Position numbers and translations under genes: made by a program. A stretch of DNA of 64,000 nt from Nephrocerus scutellatus (taxonomy: Eukaryota; Arthropoda; Insecta; Diptera; Pipunculidae), in contig OX352764.1 of NCBI GenBank assembly GCA_947095585.1, positions 7,673,001 to 7,737,000 on the forward strand, read 5' to 3'. A model generated the notes under the pieces. The model worked only from the letters and a program-made list of their open reading frames with translations. It was not told the DNA's origin and made no database searches. Positions 1 through 11,600 of the stretch are shown piece by piece; positions within the stretch are counted from its first letter, which is position 1; each line of letters begins with the position of its first letter.

Positions 1-282
1 ATATCTCCACCATTTTAGTCCTGCCAACTTTATCGGAATATGACACCCTATGCAGCGTGTAATTATATTTAAATAATAAAACTCTTGTTGTGACCTTGTT
101 GTGACTTGTGACCTAGTCCCTTACTCTGAAATAGCCGGAATGCTTGTTCAGCAAACGCTCTAGACACTTAATGTATAGTTATGCGGTTGACTGCGTAACA
201 ACAATTAAATCTCCCGACACTGTTTGGTATGCCTGTCTGTTATGACTGTGGCATAATATCGCAAAGCAATCATATTTTTTAA

Positions 283-610
283 ATTCTCTATATTAACTTC
301 ACTTGCCCGTGGGTCGTCGGTCGTCGGTCGGTCGTCTGTCGTGGATTCTTGCGATCAATTTTTAACCCACTTCCCATGGCCCGATTTTATTGAAATTTTG
401 CACACATGTGTATTTCCGGAGACAACACACTATTAAATTTTGAGGCCCCTCGGGCTGCGGGGTCGGGGGGCTCCCAAACAAAAATTTTAAAAAATTTACC
501 CGATTTTCTTCAAATTTTACACACATGTGTATACCCAATAAACAATACTTTTTCGAAAATTTGGTAGTGATCGGGTCCCGGGTTCGGCCGCAAGGCCCTT
601 ATACATTTTT
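283..610. repeat. Dispersed repeat, copy 1 (partial)
   Basis: A stretch with two similar sub-blocks around the palindromic word acacatgtgt (near 400 and 520). It reappears in inverted orientation at 61430-61725, including the phrases for 'cgattttattgaaattttgcacacatgtg' split across both copies and the flanking 'ctctatattaactt'. No ORF is credible in it. I infer an unclassified non-autonomous transposon; the fuller copy is at 61125-61725. The first 280 bases hold nothing I recognise. Confidence 0.6.
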
Positions 611-1249
611 TAAATAACTGTACTGGCATCAGATATTCGTCGCCCTTTATGGACTGTGTGCGGTGTGTGCTGCGCAGTCGGCTGCGCTGCATGGTTTTGG
701 TGGTGGTGGAGAGAGAGAGAGAAATCTTAGCGCACGCACAAATGAACCCAGCAAATGAAACGAGTTTTATGCTTACTTCAACTTACATTTTTATTTACTG
801 AATTGTATTTTTATTAATGTCGTTTTTTTTGTTGTCGATATCAACTTACAGATAGAACAACAAGTTTTCACAATATTCTGTCATTTGGCGTTTTCATAAA
901 TTAGCTCAGAGCAGTCAAAGAGTTCTCAAGATAAATGTTCGTGTTTCTTATTTGCTCAGAGTATGAGCGTGCTCTAAGTGCTCAGAATAAAATGATCTGA
1001 GCTTTTTCAATTTTAACATCTGATGTCAAATGTTTGTTTCGATGATTTTCTCCTACAATAAAAAAATGGCCCAGGATCGAGGGGCTCCCATATCAATTTC
1101 TGCGATTAGAGAATTTAGATGAAAAATTTTAATTTTTATGGGTTGTTTTTTTTATTAAGGATATCCTCCGTTATCAATATTTGTTAAATCCTTTTCTAAT
1201 AGTTTTTCGAAGTAACAAGTAACAAGTAACTTGTTTTAGAAAAACGAAA

Positions 1250-3070
1250 AGGAACAATTCATTTCTCTGAGTCGTTTTTTTTAAACTCCGTTAATTTTCG
1301 GATATGATCTTTTTACTCGGAAAAAAATGCAGAATGTTTTTTAACAGTTGTATTTGTTTGTTAGTTCCTTTAAACATGAGACATGTCGTCTGCTATAGAG
1401 CATTCAGGTGAGAAATAAAACTTTTCTCTGATAATTAGAAAACACAGCAGATAATTTCTTTTCACACACCCATAGAAGAAAGTGACTGTTTCATACACTA
1501 TAACCTTGCTTCGAAAGTAGCCTTTACACACTCTAGTCATTATATCATATAAAATACTTTTGTTATTTAATGCGAGCACAAATTCTCAGAGTAATTTTGT
1601 ATTGCGCATAATCCGTTAAGCAGGAAAACAGGTTTGGCCGTGTGAAACATGTGTGTACATTACTCGCAGAAAAGTGCAAAAACCACTTTCCTTGCTCGTT
1701 ATGTAATATACTATTCCAATTTCTCCGATATAAAAACACATGCAGAATAATTTCCGTCAATTCGTTCTGATTTATAGTTTACATTTTATAATATCCGAAT
1801 CATTACATGAAGGTATTAATAATTGATCCATTTAAAAATTTAATAAAACCACAATTGAAAAATTAAAAATAAATTTTTCACAGCAGAATTTTAAAAAAGA
1901 GTGATTTTAGGCGCAGTTGTGACTTAAGTATCGTTTATCGATTTGGACCTAAGTGTCAACAAATAAAATACGCGTTGTAGATCTCTTTTACGATAAGCTC
2001 ACTCCGCTCGCGTCGTGGTACATCGGGGGATTCTTTCGTGGGAATACTCGCATCCCATCGTCGGTTCGCACCGTGGGCGCATCGTGGGACATACCTTAAG
2101 CAGAAACAATGAGTTAGGATTATTATACATGAGTGTGGTTGTATCCCGTGTTACGAATAAACGGGCCTCTTTTAATATTGTTTGTATTATTTAATTCTTG
2201 CAATTTTTATTTAAAAGTTTGAGAATAACTGTACAATCTTTAAAAATTGCTGGAAAATGTTTGAGAAACATTAAAAGAGTTCTTGCCCTTTGCAGATGCA
2301 TATTTGTAGCTTTTTATCATAAATAAAAAAGGTTTTGCTATTATTTTAATGATTCTCCGAATAGTATTGTATTCTTTACCAATGCTATTAAAATGAAAAT
2401 GTATAAACTGATATTTAAAACGCAAAAATAAACTTCAATTCAGCAAAAAAAAATAGTTTTATCAATTAAGGTGTTGTTCAAAATCGGACCTAACTCTAGA
2501 CATTCATTTTTTGTGACTTAAATATATTTTTATATATATAAACGATTTTAAAATGCATTATTTTTGTCTGAATATGACGAGATTCCTTGTTCCATATAAT
2601 AATATGCTTGAAAAAAAAATCTGTTCACATGAAAGAGCGAAATCCATACAATATTGTTAGTTTAAGTTTTTCCATTTCTTAGAATATATGGCCGTGCATT
2701 TTTATATCGGAGAAATCTGAGAAATCGGAGTACCGAGATATCCGATAATATTTTGCTCTGATCAGATCTGTCAGCAGATCAAAAAAGTTTCTTCTTGTGT
2801 TTTTCTTCCTTCGAAGCTGTGTTTTTTTAGTATCAGAGAAAAGTTTTATTTTTCACATAAATGCTCTATAGTAGTCGGCATGTCCAATGTTTAATGAAAC
2901 AAACAACTACAGCTGTCAAAAAATGTTCTGTATTTTTTTCAGAGTAAAAAGATCATATTCGAAAATGATCGGAGCGTAAAAAAACGCATCATAAAAAAAA
3001 ATTTCCCGGAGAATGGAAAAAAAAACAGAGATATGATTTCTGAAAGTTAAATAATTTATTCTGTAAATAT
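1250..3070. repeat. Foldback (long inverted-repeat) element
   Basis: The left part (about 1250-1445, with a further match at 1715-1755) is repeated in reverse complement at about 2818-3015 and 2685-2730. Examples are 'gatctttttactc' near 1305 against its complement near 2945, and 'ataaaacttttctctgat' near 1415 against its complement near 2835. The centre (about 1760-2680) is single-copy within the window and codes for nothing. A solo arm of the same family is at 60430-60925, and a short fragment matching the inside of the left arm is at 5668-5740. The right arm ends about 200 bp before the start codon of the next gene, so it may supply promoter DNA. Confidence 0.65.
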
Positions 3071-3266
3071 CATTTAAAAAAAAAAACAAACGGACTGTGA
3101 ACAGACCTTAAAAACATTTAAGAACGTTCCCTAATCTGTAATAAAATGCGTCAAACTTTGACAACCTATAATATTTATTTATTTAATAATTTGGTTTACT
3201 TCTATTTTACTATTTGTAACTTATTTCTTCGTACTTCTTATTTATTGAGAGTTTAGAATTGTGAGT

Positions 3267-3932
3267 ATGAATAAGAATCAAAATAATCCGTTTCGTCAGG
3301 CCAAAACTAAAATAACTTCTAATGATAATGAAAGTAGTCGGGGGAGGTTTGGTGCTAAACGTGGTAGTTTCGGGTTTTCCGGGAAAATGACAAAAAAGGA
3401 ATCTGAGTGGGGCAAAGTTAAGTTCAATCCGATTGCCAAAAAACCCGCTCAAGAACCATCAACACCATGGTCTACATTTAGAAATGAAATCATCCAAAAA
3501 AGCAATGAAGAGAAAAGAAATTCATCTATAAATGTTAGCAGTCTAGAAGCAAAAACCTTTAATAAAAGTCGCGAGGAACAACATCGTCGAAATTTAATTT
3601 TGCAAAAAGTAAATGAACCTACAAAGTGGGAAGATTTTTCAGAGGAACCGAAAATTCAGAAACAATCTGATAGCAACAGTTGCAGAAGTAATAATGATAA
3701 GGGGGAAAACAAACGGAAAAAACATCATGAAGGAATCAATTCATATTCTTCCGTTTTGGACCAAAATCAATTAGAAAATTTCGACAGCAAGAAACTGAAA
3801 CCCTGGCAGAACAATCTTTTCCGCAAAATCATTACTAAAAACACTTTTGCTGTCCGCGGTAACACTATTGAGGAGGTTGTAAAGGATATGAAACTCCGTG
3901 GAGTCAAAAGTAACCGTTTAAGTAAACAATAA
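3267..3932 (+). CDS. Basic low-complexity protein, 221 aa, unknown function
   Basis: An intronless open reading frame of 221 residues with an ATG at 3267. A GTG six bases upstream is in frame but is not a credible start in an animal gene. The product is rich in Lys, Arg, Asn, Ser and Glu, with no signal peptide or membrane segment. The N-terminal third is Gly/Arg/Phe-rich (GRFGAKRGSFGFSGK, about residues 29-43). The middle is charged (KGENKRKKHH, about residues 146-155). The C-terminus is more ordered, with KPWQNNLFRKIITKNTFAVRG at about residues 178-198, and looks like the likely conserved core. Composition suggests a nuclear or RNA-associated protein; that is inference. The long open frame in AT-rich DNA, its biased composition and two AATAAA signals directly after the stop all argue for a real gene. 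I do not recognise the family. Confidence 0.7.
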   Translation: MNKNQNNPFRQAKTKITSNDNESSRGRFGAKRGSFGFSGKMTKKESEWGKVKFNPIAKKPAQEPSTPWSTFRNEIIQKSNEEKRNSSINVSSLEAKTFNKSREEQHRRNLILQKVNEPTKWEDFSEEPKIQKQSDSNSCRSNNDKGENKRKKHHEGINSYSSVLDQNQLENFDSKKLKPWQNNLFRKIITKNTFAVRGNTIEEVVKDMKLRGVKSNRLSKQ

Positions 3933-3954
3933 AAAAAAACGTCTGTATATTGGC

Positions 3955-3967
3955 AATAAACAATAAA
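3955..3967 (+). terminator. Polyadenylation signals of the 221-aa gene
   Basis: Two overlapping-range AATAAA hexamers lie at 3955-3960 and 3962-3967, 23 and 30 bases after the stop codon. The Helitron insertion begins 20 bases further on, so cleavage probably occurs at or just inside the transposon edge. Confidence 0.6.
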
Positions 3968-3986
3968 TTCACAATTTTTTAATGGA

Positions 3987-4286
3987 CTAGCTGAAATGAC
4001 CCGCTTTGTCTGCCTGCCTCCACTACACTACCCCCACCCATTGACCCAAGACCCACCTTAAGATAACCCCCCACTCATCATCTCATACAAACAATACCTA
4101 GGCACGCACCAAGTAAACCCCATCAACACCATCACTACACTTACCCCCTACAAACATCAATCCCAACCGTCCTCACCACATACCAAAGTTTCAGCTAGAT
4201 CAGATGAACGGTCTTGGAGTTGATCGGGAACAGACATACAAAGTTTCATTTTTATTATTTTTTATTAATTATTATAGTAGCACGGA
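3987..4286 (-). mobile_element. Non-autonomous Helitron, 300 bp
   Basis: Read on the minus strand, the element begins with TC (4286-4285), preceded by host A. It ends with CTAG (3990-3987), followed by host T. This is the A|TC...CTAG|T insertion signature of Helitrons, which make no target-site duplication. The 5' region is followed by A/T-rich sequence and then 'aaactttgtatgtctgtt', and the 3' region reads GGGTCATTTCAGCTAG. A similar 3' end (GGGTCAGCTAG) occurs at 19412-19422. There is no coding capacity for RepHel. The subterminal hairpin is weak. Confidence 0.6.
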
Positions 4287-4779
4287 TAACCTTCTGACGT
4301 CAAGAATAGAAAGGTTTGTAGAACAAAACATATACTAATTGTAATTAGAAACTTATAAACAAACCTATCGAATTTTAGTTCATGTTCCCGAGATGTGAAA
4401 GGAAACTCCTATAGTTTTGGTTTCAGTGCATTATAGCCGAGCGAATTCGGTGGCCGGATCTAATTTTAAAATACTACTACAGTCGTCGTACGCGATGTGA
4501 ATTCCAGGCAAGTTTCCTTGTCAAACATGATTGGGACTGAAATAAGCAAAAACAATTATCAAGCCAATAGCAATAGATTTAAATACAAGAAATGAAATCG
4601 TACGCAGTCTGATAACAGTTATTCTGTTTTTTTTGTTGTACTTCAGTATATACTACGTTTATATGCGTTTCGACACCACATAAACGTAGGTCGAATTGAG
4701 ATGAGCTTGGCTTGAATAGACTGCACTCGCACAGCCAAGTTGAGTCGAAATTTTGCAGATATAACTTTTACATACCTAC

Positions 4780-5205
4780 TTAACCCAGCTTCAATCTTTC
4801 AACCTGTAATACTGAGGTCGAAATTTTAACATAACTCATGCCATTTTCTTTGGCGCCACATGATTGGTTCGAGACGATAATGGTTGTAGATTTCATAAAC
4901 GATGCCCATACCGATATCCAGGCAGAGTTGGTGTTAAATGCATCATCTGCCAATTCGTCACCGAACTTTATGGTTGGTTGGCGACATTTTAGTCTTTGCT
5001 GATGTGACCAGAGGGTAGCAAAGTCCTCGTGAATAGGGAGTTCGGCGTTATTCAGCATTTTGTTGCGCTCCCTTAAAAGGGTGTTTAGGCGGCGCAAGTG
5101 AGGTGGAGCAATGTTGCTCAGTACAGGAAGCCATCGGGTTGGTGTTGACCTTATAGTGCGGATATGAGTCGCATGGTACTGTTCAGTTGCACGTCTACCT
5201 TCCAC
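4780..5205 (-). mobile_element. LINE reverse-transcriptase C-terminal relic
   Basis: A minus-strand ORF of about 140 codons contains STPTRWLPVLSNIAPPHLRR. This is the conserved 'PTP.. LPVL.NIAPP..RR' block that follows the RT and thumb region in several insect non-LTR retrotransposons. No RT catalytic motifs or endonuclease remain next to it. It is a 5'-truncated fragment of a LINE; the clade cannot be assigned from this piece alone. Confidence 0.6.
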
Positions 5206-5886
5206 CTACAAATCTGTCATAGTTTTGAGATACTGGTGGGATGAACCGAACCGTAAGCATGAGTCGAGTTCATTAGCGAAGTTATTCCAATTTGTTTTTG
5301 AAAAGTTCCATCGCGGCCTTTGAACCGAATCACTTAATGGTACATATTTAAATATCGATTATGACCGCGGGGTGCTGACTTTTCGGAAAATCCGGAAGCC
5401 GATAGAGGGTGACGTTCCGCATTACAAGTAACGAAGCACAGATCTGGGTTGCAGCCTTTTCGCCACCTGCGGGAGTGAAAAGTTGATATTCAAAGATACA
5501 GACATTATAATTTCCGAACGTTGTTTTGAATTTTGACAATTGTCCGCACGAGGAATATGGATAGGGAATTCAAAAATAAAATAAAAAATGTAATTACTAA
5601 ACAGATGTATTCATTTGAGGCAAATCGATTTTCAGCTCAGAATTATTTGTACTTTCACGCTACCATAGACGTAAGTGACTGTTTCCTATGCTATAACCTA
5701 CCCTCGAAAGTAGGCAATATCCACAATAGTGTGTTAACATAGAAATAGGGGCCAGGATTTTGTGTCGGTAATAAAGATAATGAAAAAAAAAATAATTTCT
5801 CATCGACAAAATGTGTATGATAAAATATTTTAGTTTTTTCACTAAATTTAACGGCTTAACTACGGTATAGCGATTAAGAGGTTATG

Positions 5887-6025
5887 GCTTTGAGACACCC
5901 CACTTCTGAAAGCCCTTATTGAGCAGACCTCGAAAAACTTGTTTGGGGGAGACGCCTCCTTTATGAGGCTGCTTTGAGACACCCCTCTTCTAAAAGCCCT
6001 TATTAAGCAGACCTCGAAAACTGCC
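5887..6025. repeat. Tandem duplication, 84-bp period
   Basis: The block 'gctttgagacacccc' and about 50 following bases, through 'gcagacctcgaaaac', occur at 5887 and again at 5971. The two copies differ at only a few positions. The rest of 5210-6920 holds no gene that I can support; the ORFs there are short and have no recognisable content. Confidence 0.6.
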
Positions 6026-6921
6026 ATCTTGTTTGCTATATAACACCTTTTTTTGTATGGGAAAAGGTCAACCATATGATATACCACTAAATTATATAAA
6101 AAACCACATAAACTAAATACAAATTGATCCACCTTCCCTTAAATTGGTCCACGTTTTTAATATGCCTGTGCATATTATGTATGCCTGTGTAGAACTAATT
6201 TTCACTTTTAATTTAATACCAATACTTTAAAACTGCCTGCCTACTTTAAAACACGCCCACTATTGAACTTTTACGGAAAAGTAAGTTTTTTACTTTAACT
6301 CTGTCGAGGGTGGTTCGATTGGCCCCATTTTTGAATTTTTGATAACGGACGGTATTTTTATTATCTTTTATATCATACAAATTAAACCACAAACCTCCTT
6401 CAAAGAACTGAGAAAAATGAATTTAAAAAAAAAAACTCAAAACTTTGGAGGCCCCACCCCACCAAATTGGCGAGTCGCCAACCAAGTCGAGCTAACACTT
6501 TTAGACAGTGGGAGGTGGCGCGTGACATATGGTGAAAATTCCGTTAATCGCTATAATTCGCAAATTTGACATTACTTTATCATTATCAGAATATTGGCCC
6601 GACACAAAATAAAATATTATAATTACTGTGACATAATTTTCATCGTGTACCAACAATGTTGTCGGCTTACAAAAAATTGGTTTAAGTTACTACTCACCCT
6701 TAGATGTTACTTCATTCGTAACTTCAAATTATTTATCTACCTTCACCAAAACATTTTTGACGTTATCTGCCAACTGTCATTTCAAAAAATTTAAAGCTAG
6801 CTTGGTGGCGGAATTTATAAACGGTAAAAAAAACAAGAAAGAGTATCTATCCCGTATTGTTTCGGAAGATTTTGCTCCGCTACAAATTGTCACAGAAATA
6901 AAAATTAATCCAAAGAATAAA

Positions 6922-8127
6922 ATGAATTTACACAAACAAAAAAAGAAGCCACCAACCCGAAATGATTTGGCCGAAATGGTCTGCAAAGTTCCCGAGGAAT
7001 ATCGAGAGCAAATCGTCGATATATCCCATAAAATGATGTCTCATCCTGCCTATGGCCAACCGTAAGCGTGTTTATTCTTTGTGCATCGAATTTATTTTCA
7101 ATTTTATAATTTACGCGCAGTTACCAATGGACGCCTAATGATTTTGAATTGGGAGCGCCACTTGGACGTGGAAAGTTTGGTCGCGTATACATAGCACGTG
7201 AAAAGCACAGCCACTATATGGTGGCAATGAAAGTAATGTTTAAGGCGGAGTTACAAAAAGGTGGCGTCCAACGCCAGGTGCTCCGCGAAATAGAAATTCA
7301 ATCTCGATTAAAGTGAGATTCTACATTTTATCGTAATTACACTTTTTGCTCTAAATTGTTTCTTTGTACAGACATCCACACATTCTGCGCCTTCTTACCT
7401 GGTTTCATGACGATTCGCGCATATACCTTGCCTTGGAAATCGCCTCGGAAGGTGAACTGTATAAACATTTGCGTAATTCACCGATGAGCCGTTTTGACGA
7501 ATATCGCTCCGCCAAGTACACCTACCAAGTGGCCGATGCGCTCCACTATTGCCATTTAAATAATGTGATTCACCGTGATTTAAAGCCTGAAAACATACTG
7601 TTGACATCCGATGATAACGTGAAATTGGCCGATTTCGGTTGGTCAGCACATACCATGTCGAATAAGTAAGTTTTATAATACCATGCTAAAAAAGTCGCAA
7701 TAACTTTTTAATTTCATTGAAGGCGCAAAACAATGTGCGGCACCTTAGATTACTTGCCCCCAGAAATGGTGGACGGTCGCTCTTACGATGACTCTGTGGA
7801 TCAGTGGTGCTTGGGTATTCTTTGTTATGAATTTCTTTGTGGAAACCCCCCATTTGAGTCTAATGACTCGGAGAAAACTTACGAGAAGATTCGTCGTGTG
7901 GAAATTTTTTATCCGCCACATTTAACTACAGGAGCCAAGGATCTTATTTCGAGCGTATGTCCTTTTTACTTATTTGATTGAAATTTATTTCTGAAAATTA
8001 CATATTTAATTAATTACTTTAGCTTCTTCGTAAGCCATGTTCATCCCGTATCAGCCTGATAGGCGTAATGAAGCATCCTTGGGTCAAGGAAAACATGAAC
8101 AAGCGGAATCTTTTCCTGAGATCCTGA
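6922..8127 (+). CDS. aurB: Aurora B serine/threonine kinase (IPL1/aurora-like)
   Basis: Five exons with matching phases: 6922-7061, 7121-7312, 7372-7665, 7723-7954 and 8023-8127, giving 320 residues. A short basic N-tail is followed by the kinase domain. Visible motifs are the glycine loop GRGKFGRVY (residues 62-70), VAMK with the ATP-binding Lys84, HRDLKPEN (Asp180 as the base), DFGWS (Asp198), the activation-loop RKTMCGT (Thr212), and LPPEM at the end of the activation segment. The [11 protein letters not shown] and SAHT segments and the short tail match the Aurora B rather than Aurora A form. Known role: the catalytic subunit of the chromosomal passenger complex with INCENP, Survivin and Borealin. 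It phosphorylates histone H3 Ser10 and corrects kinetochore attachments. I chose the ATG at 6922 because no in-frame ATG lies upstream in the open frame; a TTG at 6757 is not credible. All key residues are present. The gene converges on mtRNApol with 484 bp between the stop codons. Confidence 0.96.
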
Positions 8128-8270
8128 ATAAGTTACAGTTTTCTCTGTTTATTTAATTTGCACGTTTTTTTTTTAAATATTGAAACTATTATTCTTGTAG
8201 TAGCAATTTATTATTATTATCATATATATATACTTTTAAACAATAATTTACTTAACGATAATTTCTACAT

Positions 8271-8279
8271 TTTATTAAA
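8271..8279. terminator. Overlapping bidirectional poly(A) signals
   Basis: The sequence TTTATTAAA reads as ATTAAA on the plus strand (8274-8279) for aurB and as AATAAA on the minus strand (8276-8271) for mtRNApol. It lies 147 bp after the aurB stop and 336 bp after the mtRNApol stop. Use of this signal is inferred from position only. Confidence 0.4.
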
Positions 8280-8611
8280 TACTACAATTAGATGCTTATT
8301 GCGGTTAAAAACCAATTCTTATAAAAATTTAGAAAAACAAGCAGTTTTTGTTCGTTAAATATTAAAAATAGCATTTTTTCAATCTACTAAGATGATATTA
8401 AATTAAGGTCTGAAGAAGCAAAATGTTATTCGTTTGGGATCTATATTTTCACGTAAGAGTAGTCCTGAACAGTCATTTGCATGGGGGTTTTACCAAAGAG
8501 TTCTGTAAAATGTGTGCATTTGAATCCTTTGAACAATTTGTTGACAGATTTGAATCAGCCCCATTTCCCGCACAGAGGACATATTTAGCACAATTTGTTG
8601 TTTCCCCAAAA

Positions 8612-11600
8612 CTAACTGAAGAAATAAGTAGAATCAAGAACATTTCGTAAATCGAAATCCCCCTTTGAAGGTTGCTGTCCAAGTATCCTATTAAGTTTTT
8701 TCTTCGAAAGGTATTCGGTTGAGCCATCGTTGGTAAGGTCCCTAAAGAACATATTTTGAGATGAGAAAATTTTAACCATCAAATATTCACTTCTCTGAAA
8801 ACATGTGCTTATCACGCATGAATTTTGCCAAATCCTCTAGAATTAGCTGCGAGTGTAGTGCTACAAATTGTTCGCGACAAATCTAAAAAAAAAAAAGGAA
8901 TTAAAAGCTTATTTGATGCCTTTTATCACATAAGAAAAAATTGGCTGCTACCTTATTCATGTCGGGTACGGTGCATGCATGCGTCCAGAAGCAATCGTGC
9001 ACTGAGATAAACGTGATTCCTTTTCGTTCGCAATGCAACGATGTAAGCATCATGTGGCTAGAGTCAAGAGAATGAATGAAATTCGGCGGGAAGGCATTCT
9101 TCTGCTTCATCACATTGGGCCTTTCGTACATGTCCATTGGCATCAATGAAGAAATACGAAATCCAGTTCGTGCTGTGTATTTCATTTCATTGCGACTGTA
9201 CGGCTGCACGACGGGCAATCCAAGAGGTGTACACCATTCGACATTCTGGCCACAAACGCCGGAGATTAGGCGTGCACATTCGGTAAACCAATCTTGGATT
9301 TCTCTCGTTGAAGTGAACATTTCGCGCAGACTTTCAAATGTCTTTGTGGTGAGATACGTTGATGCAGGCCAAACCCAATCTTTGGGAAATTCCTCGATAT
9401 CTTTGAGTTGACGGGATATCTGCAATCGAGCACCATATCGGGTCACTCCGTAGACGGTCGTCATAACAGTTTGTTTGATAACTTTCCGCCGAACAAAGCC
9501 ATCGAGCGCTTGCGCCACATGCAATCCATTGTCGGCGTCTTGCTGTCGACTTTTCTCAACGAGTGCAGCAACTGTACTGTATACGTCTTGGGGAATTTTG
9601 GATGGAGCGAGATTTACACTGACCGCTCCCGATGTGTCTCGTCCAAGCGCTGCATAATGTTGTAGACCGTTGCACGAGCCATCTTGATGGATCGGAAAAC
9701 GACTCATAAATTCTGTAAGGAATTAAGTGTAAAAAAGGTGTTAGACTGAAAGAAAGACACAAGACTTACTCTCGGGATTTGGCGAACGATAAACTTTAGC
9801 AATTTCAATGCAGCAAGCTAATGTCTGCCAGGGTTCATCCGATCTGGACCACCACATCCGTCCAGTTAGCGGGTTATCTGCAGAATCTAAGATATCTTCC
9901 ATGATTTCGTTTGCATACAGCAGGCGTTCACGAACTGAATCTCGTTTCTTCAATCCTGTCAGATTAATACAATGCAACTTTAGCCAACTGAAGCCGTCTA
10001 CTCCAAGTGGTTGCGCTTGATCAAAAATCAAAAGCGAACGGGCCAAATCAGAACCCAAATGATTCAAATGGGGTGGCACAGGATAGACGCGACCACGGAA
10101 ATCCATATTATGCGGCAGCCAAAAAACTTTATCACGATACTACAAATAATAATGGTAACATGTTAAATGTAAAATTCTCCACTTGGGAGATATTCCCCGA
10201 TTACGTACATGATTCGCTAACGAGAGCCGATATAGCGTGTCACACCACAAACTATACATTTCTGCTTGCTTACGACGATGGCCGAGTTTGTCTTTGAATA
10301 ATTTTGCTCGTTCAGCGTTCGATATTGATGCATCGTGTTCTGGCAGAGAAGGCAATGGTGGCAGGGAGCTTGGAGGTTGTGGAACATCGAGTTTCGAATC
10401 GCCACCATTTTGGAAAACCTGAATGCTGACATCTAAGACCTATTATATTTATACGTAATAGAGATGTCTCAGTTAAAGATTTGATTTTTTTGTTGCTTTT
10501 ATTTACATCAGTGTTTACACGCCAAGGAATACTGGCAAGCTGGTTTAACGAATCCAAAGCTGGATAAATATTTTGCGAATTTGATGTCCTGATACGTTCC
10601 CACTGTTGCACGGCCTGTACAAAGAGATAAAGGAGAAGACTTTGTTAACACAAATGTGATATTATATGGGTTTCTGAATTTAGTACTTGATGTGGCAGAC
10701 GTATCAATTCAGACTTATTGAGAAGGTAACCACCATTGTAGGGCGTACTCCATGGCTGTGGCGGACAAAGCATAGGAACTAAATTCGAATCGAATGTAAG
10801 CGTTTGCTGGCGTGAAGCACGATGAAGTCTACATGAAAATAAGTTTTTTAAAAGTTAATTAAATAGAAAAGAATTAAATTTGAATGCTGTATATTATGTG
10901 TATTATAATATATCATATATACTATATTACAATATAGTATTATCATCATCATATTTGGCTCTACAACCAGGTTCCGGTCTTGGCCTCCCGTAAAAAGAGT
11001 CTCCACCGGTCCAGATTTTGAGACGATGTTATCCAGTTTTAAATTCCTAAACTCTAGGCATTCTGGTCTACGACATCCTTCCAACTAAGGCTTGGCCGGC
11101 CTCGCTGTCGTGTTCCATAAATCCTACCGCAACGGTCTTTCAGAGCAGAATCCTCTTCGCTCATGTGAGCTAGGTGTCCTGCCAACCTAGCCTACCGAGC
11201 TTAATTCTCTTCACGAAGTCGACATTGCGGTAACGCTCGTAGATCTCATCATTATAGGATCTTCGGAATCATCCTTCTTCACATATGGGGCCAATAGGAA
11301 TTTTCTCTAGAGCGCGGCTACGAGGTCAGAATGCTTTTGCTAAGAACCCAAGTCTCCATATGTAAGTAGAGGTAAGAACATTGTCTTATATACCCGCAGC
11401 TTGGATGTTATCATAAGTTCCTGGATTTGAAGAGTCCTGACACACTATAGTAGGCTTTGTTGGCTTTGGTAGATGATTGTTTCTCCCCACGTTACGTCAG
11501 AGTCTCAGATCACTTTCTCCAACGCCAGGTTGAAGAGAGAGTCCATCCCCGTGTCAGAGCCTTTTATATATGTTGAATGGGCTTGATACTGATCCGAATA

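Noticed and set aside
6757..6921. In-frame extension of aurB upstream of the ATG, starting at TTG
   Set aside because: The first codon is TTG and there is no in-frame ATG before 6922. The extension has no similarity to Aurora N-termini.
8423..8650. Plus-strand ORF antisense to the last mtRNApol exon
   Set aside because: A shadow of the coding strand; no splice or domain support.
9076..9665. Plus-strand ORFs opposite mtRNApol exon 13
   Set aside because: Antisense shadows of the catalytic core.
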